A DNA stretch of 64,000 bases, taken from Anastrepha obliqua (Eukaryota > Arthropoda > Insecta > Diptera > Tephritidae). Within the stretch, counting starts at the first letter, position 1; the number at the start of each line of letters is the position of its first letter. The position numbers and the translations under genes were made by a program. The notes under the pieces were generated by a model. It had not been told where the DNA came from, did not search any database, and worked only from the letters and a program-made list of their open reading frames with translations. The stretch covers positions 22,294,001 to 22,358,000 of the forward strand of contig NC_072895.1 in NCBI RefSeq assembly GCF_027943255.1, written 5' to 3'. Positions 35,487 to 61,228 of the stretch are shown here, piece by piece.

Positions 35487-38400
35487 TTTATAATATAATT
35501 AATTAGGTGTTAAATGCTTTGTATTAATATTTGTTATCCTTGTAATTATTTTTTCTAATTTCACAAAGCGCACGTATTTTTTATCAATGGTCTGCAACGC
35601 ACAGTCAACTCATACGTCTATTCTTTATCCCGCTCAAATTTCGACTGACACGCATTTTCCCTCCAAAACGCTCAAAGAAATTCTTCAATACCACACAACA
35701 TCTCTTTGTATTCTGTGTGCATGTGATGTATTTATGTATGTGTGAGCACGCGATCTCATTGAAGTCGTAAGTAAAATGTAGATTTATATTCTCCAAATTA
35801 AATGATCACACCTGTCTGCAATCGATTATTTATTAATTAAACTGACAGTCAAATTATTGTTAAATTTGGTTTACATTCTTTTAAGTTTTACGATAGATTT
35901 AATTTTGCTCAACTTGTTATATGAGTAGTGGTAATTAGCGCGCAATTTTCCCCTCTTTCGCGCGCTTTTGTTTTGGGAAATTTTTTACCAGTTTCTTTTA
36001 GTGTTGCACTGCTCTTAGAATCATAGTATCTCGTTCCCCCGCCTACTACGTTCAAAGAAACATACTCGACAAACAGCTGTTTCCGGACAACGGTGCCTCT
36101 ATAGTTGTCTCCGTTGGTTACAAAACTACTTACACAAATTTTCGTGAATAGAAAATATATAAAGTTTGTAATGCGCACTTGTAAAGAATTGCAAGCTTTA
36201 AAACGATTTGTTTATTTGTATCAGTTATAATAATACTCCAAATGTGATATTAATACGTAGATATTCTCGCGCAAGCACTAACTGGGAACTTAGTAGAAAG
36301 GAAAACTTCAAGTTGCTTTGTTCAATTTTCACCAAAATAAAAAGTACAACTAGTACTGGTGTTGCCAGCTACTATAACGCTGGGTCGCAAATAATTTGTT
36401 CTAAATTTAACCAGAGTAACCAAAGCCTTGGAATTATTGGTTAAAGTTTTTCAAAATCAGTAGCCTATTTCTGTTCACGATTTTCAATTTTATGTGCAGA
36501 TATTACAACTGTCAACAACATTTTAATGGGCGAATTCATAGAAGTTGGCTCTAGAGCAACAAAAATTTACATGTATTTTGTTTTTACAATTTGGTATTTT
36601 GCATGTCAATATTCCAATCAGAATATAAACAATGAAGCATTCTGCGATAACATTTAAAATATTTAATCGTTAAAAACAAAAAATATTAGTTGCTGTACCA
36701 TTATTACCTTGTAAAGATTTGCCGTGGATCAATTATATTTTTGAAATAGGAAAATCAGTATGATCAACAATTTCCCGAGATATTGCAATGAAAAAAGGAT
36801 AATGAAAGGATTTCGTAGTTTCTGATACTAATATATATATATTTTTTTCGTTCAATGATCTTAAACTCGTGCATAAGCTAAACTAATCAAATCAAAAAAA
36901 CTAATATTTTCATTTTCGCCGTCATTGTCTTCAACATTTAAATAATTTCTAAGGAAATATTTATTTATAGTATATTATAATCAGCCGATCCACTGATTCC
37001 TTCAAATTCGCTGAGAGCCGGTTAGCAGTCTAATAGCCGCAAGGCGAATCTAGAAAAGGTGGTGCTGGTAAATCAGCTGATTTGTGTTTTTCGCCGTGTC
37101 CATGTGGCTGTCAGCTCAGAATGAGAGAAGGTGAATTCATTATTTGTTTTCTAGTTTCCCAATACCTTGCTCTAACAATCAAACGTACAAAACATTGTTG
37201 GTCTAGTGCCACCACCTTTAATGAATGCGCCTTGGATGGCAGTCTCACGAGAATGAGTTTTGTGAAGTTGTAAAAAGTTATGCGAAGTATACATAATTAG
37301 GTCACAACCACCATGCTTGCTTATATTTTAAAAATAAACGATAAGTTAAACGTATTTCACTCAATCGGTTTTTACAGCGTCGATACCAAGCCTTAAATAT
37401 AAAATTGTAAACTTTGTTGATAGTTTCATAAATTGTATTTCAACGTAGATATACCCATAGATAGTACTCCCCAGAATAATTCAGCATTTCGGATTTTGAG
37501 ATACTCTTGATTGATACATAAAAAAAAATATATTTTCATCAATTTGACAAGCTCAGCATAATTATATCGGAATGATGCCAATGTCACTTAACTTGTATCG
37601 CATGTTTTTGCGAATTTATTTTCAAAGCACATAATTAAAATAAATGTATATGTTACATATTTTTAGCTAAGGTTATTAAGTCAATATACAATCGAATTGG
37701 AAATAGTATAAAAAAAGAGTTAACGAAGGTATTCGGCGTCAAATCGGATATTGCCGATTGTTCATTCAGGGCTACAGCTTGTTGGGCTACACGCTCCAAC
37801 TGTTGTATCAACGAGTTGTACAATGAGTTGAACGGCTGTTCAGTATACACGTACCAACATGTATGCAACGCGTTGACCAACTTTATTACTCTCATTTTTA
37901 TGATGTTGAACATTTTGAAAAAGGCACGAATCAAGTGAAATTTGATGAAGCTTTATTTTATTTATTATTTGTTACTTTATTTAAAAAATTGTTATATTTA
38001 TTTTCTATGTAAATAACCAAAAATAAATATATATACAAAGTTGGTTGCACAATCTGCGTACACATGTTCCAACTCATTGTACAACCGCTAATTGCGCCCA
38101 CCAAAAATTAAAATACTTCAATTTTCATGCATCCGTTTGATATTGAAATCGATTGTGCAAAACATACCAAACATCATACAATTGTTTATTCAACATGCCC
38201 ATGTTTATACAACGGTTGGGGCGTGTATACCTTGCATAACGCTATGAGCAGCGTAAAATACACCATAGAGTGTGGTGAAAATGTTACTTTAATAACTAAT
38301 TCGAACCGAAATTCTGATATACGTATGTATATTTGAGGATGTACCAAATATTAAATTATTCTGTTTTGCCAGTTTTACGATCTTACATGGAGGCACCTAA

Positions 38401-39617
38401 TATCCCAGTACAAATTGGGCGCTGAATTTTAAATGCTAAAAATTGGCAGTACTGTTATTTTGCCGTACCAAATTTTTGTTGCTGCTGACTAATGCATCTG
38501 TTTTAGATTGAAATATTTTTAATGCAGCACATTGCCAGTTTAGCGCAGTTAAGCTTTTTTGTTAAATTGAGCCAAAATACTTTAATACATTTTTTACCAT
38601 TCCGTACTTAAAATATGCTTTAGCAACACAGTGAAGATTGCAACTCTGCGGTTTAGCGATTCCAACCACATGTTTTATTGAACTTGTGCGAAGAACAGAG
38701 AACGTTCTCTTGTCAGAAATGAAAAAATCTTAGATGGAAGAAAATTCTTAATACACCTTCCTTCACCGCATTTTTTAAGGAATGTAAGTGCATTTTGTTC
38801 TTAAAACATTGAAGTACGTGGTGTTACCAAAATAATTGCGTTTCTGCCGTTGTAATCTTTGCTATAACAATTGGAAAAGCCAATATACAAAACATTGCAA
38901 AAAATGTGTAAATATAGTTGGCAATGCGGGTTTTACACACTTTTGTTACTTTGACGACATTCGCAAACGGCTGGCTAACGAATCTGACAATGAAATAGAC
39001 TATTAGACTGCAGTTTAAAAGTTCTCGGGTTTTCACTAGTGATAGAATGAGAAAGTATATACATTCCAATTGGAGTTCTATATAAAATTTAGTTCGGCTG
39101 CGTTTTTGTTTAATTTCTTTTTCTACCACGAACAAACTTGAGCGGAGAAAATCTTTTCGAATATATGTAGTAAAAGTTTTGAAAGTTTTATTTTCAAGCT
39201 AAGAAATTTGTGAAAAAATTGTCACAGTGAAAATTTTTGAATGAATTTTCGAGTAGGCGTTTGACGTATTTCCAAGAAACGCGGCGCAACCTAGCAAAAT
39301 TATAACGAACAGAAATCTTATCAATTTTTCTCTTTCAACAATTTCTACAGTGCGACCTAGGAGGTGGTGTAGTCGTAATTAAGAAAGTATTAGTAGTAAC
39401 CCATAGGCGAAAATTAAAAATTTCGACTGAAGAAAGCGTTTTTATTTCGGAGACGAGCTATCCAAGTATCACAACTCGGACCCATTCGTTGCGGATGTAA
39501 CAGCTGGGACGGCATTGGTCATTTGCAATTTCAGCGTCAGAAACTAAAACAAGGGCAATAAAAACAACAGCTGTCTCAATCGCAGAAGTAGCAAGGGCGA
39601 CAGCAAATAGCATCTAA
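35487..39617. promoter_or_regulatory. Divergent dup/SRPK intergenic region
   Basis: About 4.1 kb separates the two start codons, which point away from each other. Both 5' UTRs and promoters should lie here, though no TATA box could be assigned. A family C MITE is at 37040-37235. A 16-bp perfect inverted pair, GTTGTACAATGAGTTG, occurs at 37815-37830 and 38070-38085 (complement). The frames 38824-39135 (-) and 35909-36178 (-) show no family resemblance. Sequence from about 39200 to 39617 is the likely SRPK 5' leader. Confidence 0.5.
37040..37235. mobile_element. MITE (family C), second copy
   Basis: Inverted relative of 26916-27116 with CAAGGCGAATCTAGAAAAGG at the left end and CCACCTTTAATGAATGCGCC near the right end. 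It shares the AAATCAGCTGATTTGTG and TGTGGCTGTCAGC blocks. Confidence 0.85.
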
Positions 39618-52647
<13,030 letters not shown>

Positions 52648-53094
52648 AATACAATGATTTGCTGTTGCGCGTTTGCGCCAGCACCAATTATAACACCACC
52701 AGAGACGTCATTGCCGTTGCTATCACCGTTGCCGTCGCCGCTGCCCTTGCAATTGACGACAACATCCACACTGATGTCACTGTCTCTATCTTCGTCGCCG
52801 TCGCCCTCATACGCATTACCCACTACGACCGCAACCAACACCATTGGCAGCAGTAGCATAGTGGTGGCAGCGGCGTTGGCGGAATTGGATGGAGTGCAGT
52901 GTACATCAGTGCGTAAACCATTGGCGGCAACAAAAACCACTTCGCTACCGTTGCCGTTGCTGTCGCAAAAGCGTACGACGCGTTCGGTGTCGGGTGGCGC
53001 AGTGACGCCATCATCTACGGCGGCTGCGTCGTCGACGGCCGGACAAACGCTATGCTGGCGCAATACGCTGCGTCGCATGTTTCAGCGCAAGTGA
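52648..53094 (+). other. In-frame 148-codon extension after the SRPK stop
   Basis: Directly after the SRPK TAA (52645-52647) the same frame is open for 148 codons to a TGA at 53092-53094. The first methionine is at 52654. The predicted peptide is rich in Ser, Thr, Pro, Leu and Ala and ends in a basic stretch, CWRNTLRRMFQRK. Third codon positions are strongly G/C in the distal half, like the SRPK coding exon and unlike the AT-rich DNA after 53220. The antisense strand is also open here, which weakens the case. It could be a readthrough tail, a separate small ORF, or GC-rich 3' UTR. Confidence 0.4.
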
Positions 53095-54984
53095 CGTTGG
53101 CTGTTGCGTGCGCGGCGGCGACGACAACGTGAACGCGCACTTTGGAATTGTCGTTGGCGCGGGCGCGGCAAGCGGCGTCGTGTGGTGGTGTTGGCATTGG
53201 CGCATGCGCGCTATTATTGAGAGTGGTTAGAATTGGATTGCATATTTATTAAACAAACAAATATTAATAATAATTTATAATGATACATATAAAATATTAT
53301 GAAGGAGGCGTAAATTAGAAAATGATGCACACATTTTGGAGAATATTGGTAGCGCGACAGCCAGAGTAGTCACAGCATCACCAACAAAGCAAAACAAAAA
53401 ACAAAAAAAAAAAACAAAAAACAAATACTAGAACAACAGTAACAATAACAGAGTAACAACAACCGCAGTGTAGCAATACAGCGAAATACATGCAAGACGA
53501 TTAAAAAGAACTATTCTATATAGAATTTTATATATCATTTAATCTTTTTCTAACTGTGCAATTCATTTCCGCATACGATAATTTTATTTATGAAACTGAA
53601 ACCGAAACAGAAGTAAACAAATTTTTACCTTATTTAATTTAAGATAATTTGCTAATTTTTTTTTGCAAATTTTAAATATGTTGTTGAAAACGAATTTCGC
53701 TAGAGGCACAGACGACATCAGGGACTCAAAAAAGCTAAAACGCTTAAAAATAATTGAAATTGAAATTAAAATTTCTTGGACCTTGTTTTTGTTCTGAACC
53801 CAAATCAAACAAATGAGATTAAATAAATGAAAAATCGACTTTGATTCACAGAAAGACTTCAAATATGGGAAAATTGCATTGGCTGAAAAAAAGTTGTTTA
53901 GATTGAAATATTTTATATAAATCATTTGCTATGAAAACCCTTTTAAAGATTAGAGATAACCTTTCGTATATTTTAGTTTCATTATGCAGTTTTTTTTTGA
54001 CATTGTCGAATATTTCTTTCAATAAAAATTAATTCTAAACTAATTTGTTCCTAAGTTTTGGTGGATATTTTTTTGATACGCACTTTTTAATGCAGCTTTC
54101 ATGTGAATAATGCATTCCTTTTTGGTTCTAAAATTTTTTATCTACGGACAACATTTTTTGCGGTATTAAAAAATGGTAAAAAAAAAAAAATTTCGAAGAG
54201 TTTCATAAAAACTAATTTAACTGCGAAATGAAAAACCGTAATGAATTAATTTCATTTTGTTTGCAAAATTTTACAGTCCGCACATCAGTATTTTATACTT
54301 CGAACTGAGTTTTAATAAATCGTTGTTTTCTGCTCTCATCATCAAAATGTTATTACTATGCGAATATCTTTATATGAGCTGCATTCTCAAAACAACCTCC
54401 ATGCGTTAATAAAATAACTTTATAATGAGGATAATAAGATAATTAGCACGCAGAAATCGAACCAACAAAAATGTAGCAAAGCATTATTCAGAAACAAACA
54501 AACTAAGAAAAAAAAAACAAATATATTAGAAATAAAATGTAAAAAAAATTACATAATATTAGCAAAAACGCTTTTTTCTTGTTGAAAAGAGTAGCAATAA
54601 ATGCGTTTGTGGCGGCTTTGCTGTGCTGCAATATGTTCAACTGCAAAGCCTATGTTTAAAAGAAAGATAATAAATATAAAAAGTAAGAGTAAGTAAAATT
54701 TGTAAAATCAAAATAATAAAAACTAAAAGAAACACTAATGTAGAAAAATTCTGTTAGTAAAAACAAACAAGATGAAGCGAATCTGTATCTTTGGAATTTA
54801 TAGGTGACCGTTGCAAACCTTCGATTGTAAGAACTGCTCGGCTAAACTACGCACGAGTTTATAGAAGTCGAATATATCGATAAAATCGAAAAATGCAATA
54901 ACTTTAAATGAGCCATTGAATGACGTATAATCAGGTGATGGGAGCAATCGAGCAGAAAAGCAATCCTTTGATAGAATAGTTTTT
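53095..54984. other. SRPK 3' UTR and downstream AT-rich sequence
   Basis: GC-rich until about 53215, then AT-rich with A runs (53397-53422, 54176-54192). Several AATAAA signals are present, for example near 54022 and 54530, so the exact transcript end is unclear. No gene recognised. Confidence 0.5.
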
Positions 54985-55290
54985 TAGTCTCCTTTGAGAG
55001 GATAATTTGCTCTCCTTTGAGAGGATAGTTTGCTCTACTTTGAGAGGATAGTTTGTTCTCCTTTGAGAGGATAGTTTGGTCTCCTTTGAGAGGATAATTT
55101 GCTCTACTTTGAGAGGATAGTTTGGTCTCCTTTGAGAGGATAGTTTGGCCTTCTTTGACAACTTGCTCTCCTGTGATCGTTTGCTCTCCTTTGGTAATTT
55201 GTTCTCCTTTGATAATTTGCTCTCCTTTGATAGGATAATTTTCCGTCCTTTAATACTTTGCTCTCCTCTGATAGTTTCCTCTCCTTTTCT
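54985..55290. repeat. Minisatellite, CTCCTTTGAGAGGATAGTTTG type
   Basis: About 11 tandem units of roughly 26 bp, progressively shorter and more diverged toward 55290. A minus-strand frame through it gives a repetitive Lys/Ser/Glu peptide that only reflects the repeat. Confidence 0.93.
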
Positions 55291-55309
55291 GCCCACACAA
55301 CCGTAATTG

Positions 55310-56000
55310 CAACTAAGGTCCAAAATCGCAACAAGGTCCTCAAATCGCTTGCCGGCAGTACTTAAGGCAAGGACAAAGAAATATTGCTGGCGACATTTAA
55401 AGCGATTGGTCGGTCGGTTCTGTATTATGCTGCGCCTATCTGGTCGCCTGGCACAAGTGATTCGCAGTGGATAAAGTTACAGACATGTCAAAATATGTAC
55501 TACCGAAGGTGTGACCCCTGCATCAGACACTTGCTAGAAACTGAGCCACCTCCCACTCACGTCAGGAGGCATTTCTGTAACTGTAGTGAGGAGATCCAGG
55601 ACAAAACACATTTACAACTATTGGAGCGGAAAGTATACAGACTCAAACTCTAAACGACATACAACGGGAGGCACTTGCCACCTTCCTAAGCGCCCGATCT
55701 CTGAATCCCGTTATCGGAGTCCACTACCTATTGCAGACGAAGAGCTTCGGCTGCCCCGCGAGACCCGCATAACTTTGACCCAATTGCGTTCTGGATACTG
55801 TAGCAGGTCCTACTCATCCAGAATCGACTTACCTAGTATGTGTCCAGAATGTGAAGGGACATCGCACGACACTAACATCCCTCTAACTCTGAGCCCAACC
55901 TGTCGAAACAGCTCGTTTTCTGGGTCTACCGTTGGAAGAGTTAGACGAAGACGACCGGTGACTACATCGCACTGATAGGGTTTAGTAAGTTGCTACAACA
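55310..56000 (+). mobile_element. Jockey-like LINE (family J), 3' portion
   Basis: The plus strand reads LLATFKAIGRSVLYYAAPIW, QWIKLQTCQN, ETEPPPTHVRRHFCNCSEEI and DEELRLPRETRITLTQLRSG. A decayed CPECEGTSHDT knuckle and RVRRRRPVTTSH follow, close to the expected end. It begins right after the minisatellite. Two frames are needed. Confidence 0.8.
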
Positions 56001-56159
56001 AGCTCTGCTATAGCAATTAATCATTATTTCGAATTTTTGAACCGTTCATGTTCAGGTAGCTCGAAGTTCTGTATTTCCGCATACCAGTAAAAAAATTGAC
56101 AGTATAGTCGAATCGGGTGACCAATTAGGTGAAATATGATTTGTTCCCGATGATGAATC

Positions 56160-56660
56160 GCCAAGCTATAGCTTAGATTTAGGTCGAGGTTTGCACTTCG
56201 ACCTCACGGTCTTTTGTGCCCTCTTGTCTCGGCAATGTACCTTATCCAGACCCAGTTATCTTATTAAGCTCAAGATAGAGCTGGGTTGGTTTGACCGTAT
56301 GTCCATTTCTTCTGTATTCAAGGAGAAAGTGCATTGGAGTCTCCTGAGATTGGCCACAAAAACGACAAGAATCAGTGGACTATATTCCGATCATGTGCAG
56401 ATGGCTACGCGGTCTGAAGTGGCCTGGGCAAGTGTCCGTGAGCATTCTCCGTCTATCCTTGGGGAGGGTTATGAGTTTTTAAACCTCTTTTGGTTGTACT
56501 GTCGCAAAGAGGGTTTCGCCTTGCATAGCCCATAGTTTGGTACCAGGTAACCTCCCTAAGTCTTAGCTCTTCACTCCTAAGCTTCTCCTTGATGGTGTGT
56601 TGTCGCATAGCAAGGAAGCGCTCGGGTCATATTAATGGCGAAACGGCAGCCTCTTTCGCC
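56160..56660. other. Probable LINE-derived sequence, unclassified
   Basis: The base composition is higher in GC than the surroundings and the segment AGGTTTGCACTTCGACC resembles the complement of 49585-49605. The plus frame 56191-56535 has no family match that I can name. Confidence 0.35.
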
Positions 56661-56714
56661 TGCAGGAGATAAGGCATGTAAAGGCATGACTGCCGGGAAC
56701 ATGCTCTTGTGGAA

Positions 56715-56815
56715 TGTTCCGGTAATATATATGGCAAAGGATTACCACTCGAGCCGCATTTTTCAAAAGATAGTTTTGGCGTTTTATACTGTTACAATAA
56801 CAATAAGAGCAGTGA
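56715..56815 (+). mobile_element. Degraded family P retroposon
   Basis: GGAATGTTCCGGTAATATAT, then GCAAAGGATTACCACTCGAG, then a decayed tail TACTGTTACAATAACAATAA. Recognisable only by order of blocks. Confidence 0.5.
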
Positions 56816-57429
56816 TTTCAAAGTAACAATTTTTGCATTTGATTTCTTTGACAGAGCTACCTTGCTCATGTATGCCAGGTTATTCCTCTGATTTCATATT
56901 AGCTGGATGTTTGAGCTTTGAACCAGCTGAATTCTCTTCAGATTGGCTGTGTGTACGAATTGTTTGTTAGCTGATTTGTCTGCTAATCTCCCTCTTTAAC
57001 TAAGAATGGTAGATCACCAGAATACGCAAATTGAAGTGGAAAATGAGCGTGACTTTGCCGCGACGTAATAGGTGATGGGTCTTGTGAGAGAACTGAGAAG
57101 ACAATGTCGAAATAGTCGGCTTTTATAAACAAATATTATAAATTAGGGTAGGCTAATGAAAGTATGAAAAGAAACATAAAGGAAAAGAAAAAGGTTGTTG
57201 GTAAAAAAAAATGTAACAATGTTGTACAGTTATGCCTGCCCAATACCTGATTTGCTCAAACTCGATGAGAACCGAGTAGTAAGTAATATGCGCAATCTTC
57301 TGTTTTCTCCCACACACGCTTTGTCACAAATGTCTTTGTTGCAATCAAGTTTATGATTTTTTTGCTTATTAAATTTTCGATGCGTTTCATTAAATCAAAG
57401 ATATGGGCACGAAAATTACGTAAAATCGT
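56816..57429. other. Non-genic spacer
   Basis: Nothing recognised. Confidence 0.5.
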
Positions 57430-58810
57430 TTATAAAACCTACGGCATTTATCGATAGTTTTATCAACTACTCGATATAAATTAAATTTCAATATCGAATT
57501 CAAAAATTATCGATAACTCGATATAAATTGAGTTTTGATATTCAATTAAAAATTAATCGATTACTCGATATAGATTGAATTTCAATATTGAATTAAAAAA
57601 TTATCGATTACACGATATAAAGTTCAATATTGAATTTAAAAGTGATCGATTATACGATATAAATTGAATTTCGATATTAAACATATATGGATTATTTTCA
57701 ATATTGAATTCAGAAATTATCGACTACTCGATAACTGAATTTCATTTATGAATTCAAAAATTATCGATTATCAGTATAAATTGATTTGCAATACTGAATT
57801 AAAAAATTATCGACTACTTTCAATATTGAGCTGAAAAATGATCAATTCCTGGATATAAATTGAATTCCAATACTGAATTAAAAAATTATCGATCACTCGA
57901 TATAAATTATCGATTAACTCAATATAAATTGAATTTCAATACTTCATAAAAAAATTATCGATTACTTTCTATATTAAATTTCAAAAATTATCGATTATCG
58001 ATTGATTCCAATACTGAATTAAAAAATTATCGATTACTCGATATAAGTTCAATTTCAATATTGAATTAAAAAATTATCGATGACTCGATATAAATTTAAT
58101 TTCAATATTGAATTCAAAAATTATCGATTACTCGATATCAATTATCGATTAAATCAATATAAATTGAATTTCAATATTTTATAAAAAATTAACGATTACT
58201 TTCAATATTGAATTTAAAAAATTATCGATTACTTGATGTAAATTGAATTTCAATATTGAATTAAAAATATGTCGATTATTTTCAATATTGAATTCAACAA
58301 TTATCGATTACTCGATATAAATTGAATTCCAATATGGAATTAAAAAATATCGATTACTTCAGTATTGAATTCAAAAATATCAATTACTTGCTATAAATTG
58401 AATTTCAATATTGGCCTAAAAAATGATCGATAACTCGATATACATTGAATTCCAATACTGAATTAAAAAATTATCGATTACTGTAAATATTGAATTTAAA
58501 AATTATCGATATAAAATGAATTGCAATATTGAATTCAAAACTTATCGATTACTCAATTTATTTAAATTGAATTTCAATATCGAGTTAGAAAATTATCGAT
58601 TAATTGATATAGATTGAATTTCAATATTGAACTAAAGAATTATCGATTACTCGATATAAATTGAATTTTAATATTGCATTAAAAAATTATCGATTACTTT
58701 AAATATTGAATTTAAAAGTTACCGATAACTCGATATTAATTGAATTTCCATATTGAATTAAAAAGTTATCGATTACTCGATATAAACTGAATTTCAATAT
58801 CGAATTCAAA
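57430..58810. repeat. AT-rich satellite, about 45-50 bp units with CGATA motifs
   Basis: About 28 diverged units built from AATTATCGATTACTCGATAT followed by AAATTGAATTTCAATATTGA. The unit contains TATCGATT, CTCGATATA and the 12-bp palindrome TTCAATATTGAA. Some units are shortened or lack one block. It starts about 60 bp after 57370 and ends directly before a piggyBac-type MITE remnant. Confidence 0.95.
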
Positions 58811-58814
58811 AATG

Positions 58815-59075
58815 AGGTCACCATTTTTTAAGCATCGCTAACTCCATAGCGATGATGCCGATCAATGAAATACACTGAAAAAAAAAAAATTTGCAAAGCA
58901 GTAAATATGCACAGCAGTCGGTCTGTGTGGACTGTGATAAAACTACTGAAGTCGATATATCTCTCTCTGCTCTATCAAGCAGTAAATTACTGGGTTTTAT
59001 TCATTGTACAGATCCATAAAGGAAACGACTCTCGGCTGGTTGTCAAAAAATGCCCACAGCTGAGATCACACGATT
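58815..59075. mobile_element. PiggyBac-type MITE remnant, unoccupied relative of 62758
   Basis: Matches the interior of the element at 62758-63654: AAGCATCGCTAACTCCATAG, GATGATGCCGATCAATG, GTCGGTCTGTGTGGACTG, CTCTGCTCTATCAAGCAGTA and GTTGTCAAAAAA. It has no mariner insertion between CACAG and GTCGGTC (58910-58919). Confidence 0.75.
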
Positions 59076-59079
59076 CCCG

Positions 59080-61228
59080 AAAAGCTTTTTTTTGTGAAAT
59101 GGTTGCATAAAAAATGAATAAATTTCATAGAAAATCGTATCAAAAACATGGTTGCATAAAAAATGATTAAATTTCATAGAAAATCGCATCAAAAAGTCTA
59201 AAAAATGACGTAGAAATGCAGATATTTCTAAAAAAAAATATCGCTAAGAAATTTATTAAAAATATTTGTTATTACAAATGTTCCAAGACAAAGTTACTAT
59301 TTTCTATTTTTTTGTTTATCGCTGCTCTATTGTTTTTAATGTTACCCTAAAAATGCTAATTTGGCTAGCAACCCCGCCAATACACTCAAGCAAAAATACC
59401 AAGCACTCACACCATCACACACTTGACTGCCGGTAAAACTCACACTAGGGTGTGACGTGTCAAAAAATAGCAAGAAGAAGAGTGTTTTTACTTGTATTTT
59501 TGTACAATGGTTTTATTGTGATTTTTTTTTTTTTGAAATATTAATCATTCATATTTTTCTTAAGAATCCAGTTTAATGATAGTAGAATTGAAACATAAAA
59601 TTTTTCATGTCTTGGATTTTAACGATAAACTATTAAACGTTTACAGATTTATACTCTCGTTTAATAAAAATCAACATTACTTGCATACCCCCTACTACAT
59701 GCAAACACTGACTGTCGATATGACACAAGCTAACCTAAAAGCTTTATATGGAATACTTTATTTTTAGCTTACTTTAATATTAAATAAATTTATTTACACT
59801 ATACTTTATTGCTAATATAATTTTGCGCTAATCTTAATTGACTTTTGCAAAAAAACAAAAAAAAAAAAAAAAATTAAATTTCTCTTAAAAGCGTCCAAGG
59901 TGAACTTCACAAAAGTTTCAGCTGTTTTCGAACTGCTGGCTGTCTGCCTGCTTAAAAATAAATTGTAGAAGAGAAGTTCTTTTGCGCTTCCGGTTTCAAA
60001 CCACTTCGAAAACCAGTTAGAAAATTACAAAAACCAACAAGAAACATTTTAATTAAGTAGCGTTGGAAGATCATTAATGAATTTGTAGCATTTTGTCACA
60101 GCCACAGTGGCGTACGAATAGAAAATTTTACGCAAAGAAAACAATCAAAGCTCGGAAGGGGCATTAAAATTTCCATCATGTGGAACCATAGTAGTGGCGA
60201 CGAAGAGACGAAAAATGAATTATGAATTTAGAGAAAACTCTAAAGCAATAGTTAAGGAAAAGTTAAATAATTTTAAATGCATTGCGCTAAATATTCACAC
60301 AAAAACAAAGTTGAATAGGATTTGTGCAGGACAAAAAATAAAAATAAAAATATTAAAAAATGGGCAAGTGCTGAATGCAATGAAAGAAAAACATACATAC
60401 GTATAACTGCTATGTCGTAGTGTTATTTAGTGTTAGTGTTGAACTATTAACGAAAACAATGTGAAGAAGCAGAAGAGAAAAATGCGAGAAGCAGTCGAAA
60501 GGCTGCCGCAAATGAAGAAAATCATTAAATAGTTGTTAATTTATGGCTGGCAAATCTTCATGATAACTTTTAAGCGAAACATATACATACATGCATACAT
60601 ACATACATATGTATGGTATAACATATACACATATAAAGATACGTATACATAAATAAATAAATGAATTATGATACTAGAGCTAACACAATTTGTAACAATA
60701 AATCGCAACCGTAAAAAGTAACGCATTGGTAAGCTAAATAAATCGATAAAAAAATATTTGCATTAACTAACGGATAAAATTTTAGTTCAGTTACAACCGA
60801 TAGCGGTAGTTTACATACAATCGGTGGTATCACTAAAGAATACAACACAAGAATATGTCAAAGCTGTCATAGAAAAAAAATAATTCCTTTAAATAAAGAA
60901 ACTAGATACTCTAGCAGGTGTGCGAAAAAAGAAGTCGAAAGGTAAAAAAAAAAATCACAACGTGTGAAGCTGAAAAGTATTAGAAAATTAAAAAAAAACA
61001 TGTAATTGATTGTTGAAAAAAATGATGTCGCTGTTAAGAGTTATGACCTTTTCAAATTTATCGCGAAAAATGCTATTTTTTTTTAAGTGAAACTTCTTAG
61101 GCATCGATGCACGAGAATGGAGAGTAAAATTTCAAGGCCATGCAACGTTTTGGGCATTTTCGTTCCGCGAGAGAGAAAAAAGATATAACGTAGAGGGAAA
61201 GGAGAGAGAGAGCTATACCTTATATATA
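59080..61228. other. AT-rich intergenic stretch
   Basis: A repeated pair of lines near 59095-59200 (AAATGGTTGCATAAAAAATG and a near copy 50 bp later) and a CATA/ACAT microsatellite at 60580-60615. The plus frame 60194-60406 (70 lysine-rich residues) has no family match and is probably chance. Confidence 0.45.

Noticed and set aside
54931..55323. 130-residue repetitive Lys/Ser/Glu protein on the minus strand
   Set aside because: Direct translation of the minisatellite at 54985-55290; no start context or flanking coding signal.
60194..60406. 70-residue lysine-rich plus-strand frame
   Set aside because: AT-rich composition explains the lysines; no conserved motif, splice site or neighbour supports a gene.
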